From Streptomyces sp. MMBL 11-1 (lineage in GTDB: Bacteria > Actinomycetota > Actinomycetes > Streptomycetales > Streptomycetaceae): a DNA stretch of 64,000 nt. The position numbers were made by a program, and so were the translations under genes. A model generated the notes under the pieces. That model did not search any database. It was not told the DNA's origin and worked only from the letters and a program-made list of their open reading frames with translations. The stretch covers positions 310,001 to 374,000 of the forward strand of contig NZ_CP117709.1 in assembly GCF_028622875.1 (NCBI RefSeq), given 5' to 3'. Positions 60,592 to 64,000 of the stretch are shown in pieces; the stretch's first letter is position 1; each line of letters starts with the position of its first letter.

Positions 60592-61254
60592 TCAGCCGAG
60601 CCAGCCGGGGCGTACCAGCCCCGATTCGTAGGCGAGGACGACGAGCTGGGCGCGGTCGCGGGCGCCGAGCTTGACCATGGTGCGGCTGACGTGGGTCTTG
60701 GCGGTGAGCGGGCTGACGACCAGTCTGCGGGCGATCTCCTCGTTCGACAGACCGATGCCGACCAGCGCCATCACCTCCCGCTCCCGTTCGGTGAGCCGGG
60801 CGAGCGAGGCGGTGGCCGGCTCCTTGGAGCGGGCCGCGAACTCCGCGATCAGCCGGCGCGTCACGCCCGGGGAGAGCAGCGCGTCCCCGCCGACGACCGC
60901 CCGCACCGCGCGCAGCAGTTCCTCCGGCTCGGTGTCCTTGACCAGGAAGCCCGAGGCCCCGTTGCGGATGGCCTCGAAGACGTACTCGTCGAGTTCGAAG
61001 GTGGTGAGCATGACCACCTTCACCTCGTTCAGGTCCGGGTCGCCGGTGATCCGCCGGGTGGCGGCCAGTCCGTCCAGGCGCGGCATGCGGATGTCCATCA
61101 GCACGATGTCGGGGCGCAGTTCGCGCACCACGCGGACCGCCTCGTCACCGTCGGCGGCCTCCCCGGCGACCTCGATGTCCGGCTGCGCGTCCAGCAGGGC
61201 GCGGAAGCCCGCCCGTACGAGCAGTTGGTCGTCGGCGAGCGTCACGCGGATCAC
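60592..61254 (-). CDS. NarL/LuxR-family response regulator
   Basis: This 220-residue regulator has a receiver domain (TLADDQLLVRAGF, phospho-Asp in IVLMDIRMPRLDG, Lys in LVKDTEPEELL) and a LuxR helix-turn-helix (TEREREVMALVGIGLSNEEI then ARRLVVSPLTAKTHVSR). It overlaps the kinase stop by 4 bases (ATGA), so translation is coupled. The targets are unknown. Confidence 0.95.
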   Translation of the reverse strand: MIRVTLADDQLLVRAGFRALLDAQPDIEVAGEAADGDEAVRVVRELRPDIVLMDIRMPRLDGLAATRRITGDPDLNEVKVVMLTTFELDEYVFEAIRNGASGFLVKDTEPEELLRAVRAVVGGDALLSPGVTRRLIAEFAARSKEPATASLARLTEREREVMALVGIGLSNEEIARRLVVSPLTAKTHVSRTMVKLGARDRAQLVVLAYESGLVRPGWLG

Positions 61255-62558
61255 GGTGTCTCCTCGGAGGGCTCCGGCGGGGTCCGGCGACGGCGGTCGC
61301 GGTCCGGTGCGGTGAACGGCAGTTCCGCGAGGACCCGGAAGCCGCCTTCCGGGCGGGGCCCCGCCTCGATGGTGCCACCGAGGGCGGCGGCCCGCTCCCG
61401 CATCCCGACAAGTCCGTTGCCGCCGCCGCCCGCGTCGTCCCCGGTGGCGGGTCCCGCGTCGTCGATGCGGAGCCGGACGCGCCCGGAGCCGTGGTCGATG
61501 CGCACCAGCGCGGTACGGGAGCCGGAGTGGCGGACGACGTTGGTCAGGGCCTCCTGGACGATGCGGAAGGCGGCGAGACCGGCGCCGGGCGGGACGGCGG
61601 CCGGATCGCCCTCGCTCTCCACGGTGACGGTGAGTCCGGCGGACGCCGCCTGCTCGACGAGCTCGGGGAGCCGGTCGAGGCCGGGGGCCGGGGACGTGGG
61701 GGCGTCGCCGGGCGTACGGAGGTTGGCGAGCACCTGACGTACCTCGTCGAGCGCCTCCTTGCTGGCCCCCTTGATCGTGGTGAGGGCGGACCGGGCCTGC
61801 TCCGGGTCGGAGTCGAGCAGCGCGAGGCCGACCCCGGCCTGCACGTTGATGACGGAGATGCTGTGCGCCAGCACGTCGTGGAGTTCACGGGCCATGCGCA
61901 GCCGTTCCTCGTCGGCCCGCCGCCGCTCCGCCGCCTCGCGCTCCGCACGGGCGGCGGCCCACTGCTCGCGGCGCACCCGCAGCAGTTCGGCGGCGGCGGC
62001 GACGGCCACGACCCACGCGGTGACGAAGCCCTCCTGCGTCCAGGGCGCGGCCCTGTCGTCGTCCGGCGGCAGCCATCGGTACAGCCAGTGGGAGACCAGG
62101 ACGTGTCCGGCCCACAGCCCGCCCAGCGACCACCAGGCGGCCTTCCGGTGCCCGGCGACGATCGCGCTGAAGCAGCCGACGGCGACGGCGACGAACACCG
62201 GCCCGTACGGATAGCCGGCCGCGAGATAGGCCAGGGTCGCCGCGCAGGTGGTGGCCACGGCGACCACGGGGCGGCGGTGGCGGAGGAGCAGCGCGACGAC
62301 CGCGACGAACAGCAGCAGCCGCGCGGCCGGGTCCAGGGGCCGGCGGTCCTGTCCGTGCTCGGCGAATCCCGAGCCGACCATGACGAACACCAGGAGGACG
62401 GCCGTCGACACCCAGGGCAGCCCGGCGGCGGTCCGCGAGCGCGCGCCGGACAGCCACGCGGGCGGACCGCCCCGCCGGCCCGGCCGTCCGGGAGGCCGGG
62501 GGTCCGGGAAGCCGCAGGGGTGACCACCGCCCCGGATCGGCGGTCGCTGTTCGTCCAT
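61251..62558 (-). CDS. HisKA_3 sensor histidine kinase
   Basis: The 435-residue kinase has a disordered Pro/Gly-rich N-terminus (about 45 residues) and four or five membrane segments (residues about 48-190). The dimerisation domain has the phospho-His in ELHDVLAHSISVINVQAG, and the HATPase has VVRHSGSRTALVR and GNGLVGMRERAAALGG. It pairs with the coupled LuxR regulator. The ATG at 62558 has no recognisable ribosome site. A MITE-like element begins only 11 bases upstream, so the native leader has been replaced or the start lies elsewhere. Confidence 0.9.
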   Translation of the reverse strand: MDEQRPPIRGGGHPCGFPDPRPPGRPGRRGGPPAWLSGARSRTAAGLPWVSTAVLLVFVMVGSGFAEHGQDRRPLDPAARLLLFVAVVALLLRHRRPVVAVATTCAATLAYLAAGYPYGPVFVAVAVGCFSAIVAGHRKAAWWSLGGLWAGHVLVSHWLYRWLPPDDDRAAPWTQEGFVTAWVVAVAAAAELLRVRREQWAAARAEREAAERRRADEERLRMARELHDVLAHSISVINVQAGVGLALLDSDPEQARSALTTIKGASKEALDEVRQVLANLRTPGDAPTSPAPGLDRLPELVEQAASAGLTVTVESEGDPAAVPPGAGLAAFRIVQEALTNVVRHSGSRTALVRIDHGSGRVRLRIDDAGPATGDDAGGGGNGLVGMRERAAALGGTIEAGPRPEGGFRVLAELPFTAPDRDRRRRTPPEPSEETP

Positions 62559-62568
62559 GGCGGCCACG

Positions 62569-62736
62569 CTAAGGGCTGTCCCGTGATTCCCGGTGGATGA
62601 GCGCGCGGCGTCAGATGCGGTGCATCGCAAGGCGGAGGGACGTCCGCATACTGGATGTATGTGGACGTTCCGACAACGCGGCGAGGTGCCGTAGCTGTCG
62701 TCGCGCGCCCGCCGGGAATTGCGGGACAGCCCTTAG
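62569..62736. mobile_element. MITE-like element with terminal inverted repeats
   Basis: This 168-bp element is bounded by CTAAGGGCTGTCCCG (62569-62583) and its exact inverse (62722-62736). Imperfect pairing extends to about 29 bases (25 matching positions). The interior has no gene. The ends and interior (GATGCGGTGCATCGCAAGG) look like a non-autonomous repeat I associate with many Streptomyces genomes. A TA next to each end would fit IS630-type target duplication. It lies between the kinase start and the TetR stop. Confidence 0.75.
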
Positions 62737-62825
62737 ACAACGGACGGGTGCGGGGGCGTCCGCCGTGCGTGGTGGTCACCCGTACTCCGTGGGGAGTACG
62801 CCGTCGGGGACGCGGTGCGCCGCCG

Positions 62826-63530
62826 TCAGGCCGTACGGACGCCGGGCAGGCCCACCGAGCGGGCCAGCTCACCGGCGGCCTGCCGGAACAGTGGCTCGCG
62901 CGCCTCGACGACCCGGTTGAACTGGCCGAACAGCTCGAAGGAGATCAGGCCGAACAGCTGGGCCCAGGCGGCGACCAGGGCCGCCACGGCGGCCGGAGGC
63001 ACGTCCGGGGCGAACTCGGCGGCCATCCGCTCGGCATCGGAGCGCAACTCCGGCGCGAGGGAGGGGACGGCGAGGTCCTCGGACCGGAACGCGGTACGGA
63101 CGATGTCGATGAAGACCAGGCCCACCCGGGAGGCGGGGCCCACCGTGTCCATCGGGGCGATGTAGCCGGGCACGGGCGAGCCGTAGATCAGGGCGTACTC
63201 ATGGGGGTGGGCGAGCCCCCACTCCCGTACGGCGCAGGCCACCGCGATCCAGCGCTCGGCGGGCGGGACGGTTCCGGCCCGCTCCCCCGCCGCCCGTTCC
63301 GCGACCGAGCCGATCGCGTCGAACGCGTCGACGATCAGCGCGGTGAGCAGATCGTCGCGGCTGGGGAAGTAGCGGTAGAGCGCGGAGGAGACCATGCCCA
63401 GCTCCCGGGCCACGGCGCGCAGCGAGAGCTTCGCCGCACCCTCCTCCGCCAGCTGCTTCCTCGCCTCGTCCTTGATCGCCGCGGTCACTTCGATGCGGGC
63501 GCGTTCCCTGGCCCCTCGGATGGTGCTCAT
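62826..63530 (-). CDS. TetR-family transcriptional regulator
   Basis: This 234-residue repressor has an N-terminal TetR helix-turn-helix (LRAVARELGMVSSALYRYFP then SRDDLLTAL, residues about 42-70) and a WHG/TetR_C-like ligand domain (ALIYGSPVPGYIAP, QLFGLISFELFGQFNRVV). ATG 63530 is chosen, with ATG 63536 equally possible. It is divergent from the oxidoreductase gene, and two matching palindromes lie in the shared promoter, so it probably represses both itself and its neighbour. Confidence 0.94.
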   Translation of the reverse strand: MSTIRGARERARIEVTAAIKDEARKQLAEEGAAKLSLRAVARELGMVSSALYRYFPSRDDLLTALIVDAFDAIGSVAERAAGERAGTVPPAERWIAVACAVREWGLAHPHEYALIYGSPVPGYIAPMDTVGPASRVGLVFIDIVRTAFRSEDLAVPSLAPELRSDAERMAAEFAPDVPPAAVAALVAAWAQLFGLISFELFGQFNRVVEAREPLFRQAAGELARSVGLPGVRTA

Positions 63531-63571
63531 GCGCATCAGTCTGTCATGTGCAGGGAGCACCGACCACCGAT

Positions 63572-63586
63572 GAGAGCAGTGCTCTT
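63572..63586. promoter_or_regulatory. TetR operator copy 1
   Basis: GAGAGCAGTGCTCTT is a near-perfect palindrome (GAGAGC-AGT-GCTCTT) in the TetR/oxidoreductase divergent promoter, 42 bases upstream of the TetR start. Confidence 0.7.
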
Positions 63587-63623
63587 GCTTGGCGGCGCCA
63601 TTCCGTGCACACTGATCACAAGC

Positions 63624-63638
63624 GAGAGCACCGCTCTC
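63624..63638. promoter_or_regulatory. TetR operator copy 2
   Basis: GAGAGCACCGCTCTC is a perfect palindrome (GAGAGC-ACC-GCTCTC), 52 bases from copy 1 and 19 bases before the oxidoreductase start. Confidence 0.75.
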
Positions 63639-63656
63639 CAAATCGCGGGAGTCACC

Positions 63657-64000
63657 ATGTCGCAGCAGACCTACTACCTCCGGGCGAGCGCCTCCGCCGC
63701 CCGCCTCAACCGCATCGTCGGATGGCTGGCCCGGCACGGCATCAGCCTGATGGGGTCGGCCGAGCTGTCCGTGCGCGGACGCAGAAGCGGGCAGATGCAG
63801 CGCATCCCGGTCAATGCCCACGCCTTCGAGGGCGAGCGGTACCTCGTCTCGGCCCGGGGCCACTCCCAGTGGGTGCGCAACATGCGCGTCGCGGGCGGCG
63901 GAGAGCTGCGGCTGGGGCGCAGGGTCAGCCGCTTCACCGCCGTGGAGATCGCCGACGACGCGGCGAAGGCCCGGATCATCCGGGCCTATCTGGAGCGGTG
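63657..64000 (+). CDS. Deazaflavin-dependent (F420-type) nitroreductase-family protein (partial, 3' end outside window)
   Basis: The plus frame from ATG 63657 is open to the right edge (about 114 codons). The start of a DUF385/F420H2-dependent reductase fold is readable: a helical N-terminus, then LSVRGRRSGQMQRIPVNAHA, ERYLVSARGHSQWVRNMRVA and GGGELRLGRRVSRFTAVEIA. The GRRSGxxxxIPV and GxSQWVRNxRA motifs bind cofactor in this family. GGGAG lies 7 bases before the ATG. Control by the divergent TetR protein through the twin palindromes is likely. Confidence 0.88.
   Translation, partial: MSQQTYYLRASASAARLNRIVGWLARHGISLMGSAELSVRGRRSGQMQRIPVNAHAFEGERYLVSARGHSQWVRNMRVAGGGELRLGRRVSRFTAVEIADDAAKARIIRAYLER

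Noticed and set aside
1..64000. tRNA, rRNA, riboswitch or replication origin
   Set aside because: I saw no cloverleaf-like segment with a CCA-type end, no rRNA signature, no recognisable riboswitch core and no DnaA-box cluster. A covariance-model search would be needed to exclude small RNAs.

Overview
The window is a stretch of a Streptomyces (or very close actinobacterial) chromosome. The evidence is very high GC with strong third-position GC bias, long antisense shadow reading frames, frequent GTG/TTG starts with purine-rich ribosome sites, and family content typical of the genus: a WhiB regulator, a DUF5753-type XRE regulator paired with an HATPase, a DUF6643 protein, a SCO4225-family membrane protein, a mycothiol-dependent enzyme fold and a RheA/Hsp18 divergon. 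No rRNA, tRNA, CRISPR array, phage or complete insertion sequence was recognised. One MITE-like element is present.

Layout. 0-9 kb: a sugar ABC transporter (ATPase cut by the left edge, plus its YtfQ-like binding lipoprotein), a secreted tripeptidyl-aminopeptidase-type hydrolase and a secreted multidomain GH2 glycosidase. 9-18 kb: regulatory and small membrane genes (HATPase, WhiB, SpoIIE-type phosphatase, XRE/HATPase divergon), an RNase HI with a C-terminal extension, and an ABC exporter behind a near-canonical SoxR box. 18-24 kb: carbonic anhydrase plus SulP transporter (module 1), two DUF2267 proteins, hsp18 and divergent rheA around an exact RheA operator, and two SAM methyltransferases. 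24-32 kb: secreted neutral ceramidase, Nudix hydrolase, apolipoprotein N-acyltransferase, Asp/Glu racemase, HpnB-like glycosyltransferase and a double-TerD protein. 32-38 kb: a second SulP plus carbonic anhydrase module, then an OmpR/histidine kinase pair with an acidic-tailed membrane protein.

38.4-42.0 kb holds the most interesting locus. A strong consensus promoter and ribosome site precede a 51-residue peptide whose C-terminal half is three repeats ending in Gly-Cys-Ile-Ser. It is followed by a PaaK-like adenylate-forming enzyme, a small GRDP-like (DWH-motif) protein and an MFS exporter. This looks like a compact ribosomal-peptide (RiPP) pathway whose enzyme set I do not recognise.

42-64 kb: DUF6643, MOSC, Rv1733c-like protein, a beta-helix/AAA+ fusion, a large membrane hydrolase, a DeoR regulator, SRPBCC and NAD-binding proteins, a cysteine synthase/desulfhydrase-family enzyme, a third HATPase, a ROK regulator divergent from an apparently leaderless MFS gene, a LuxR/HisKA_3 two-component pair whose start is abutted by the MITE, and a TetR divergon with twin operators facing a deazaflavin-type oxidoreductase cut by the right edge.

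Themes: several divergent regulator/target pairs have readable operators (RheA, SoxR, ROK, TetR, XRE); two paralogous bicarbonate/CO2 modules lie 15 kb apart in opposite orientation; and many short tandem repeats sit between genes. All functional names rest on recognised motifs and family resemblance, not on database searches.
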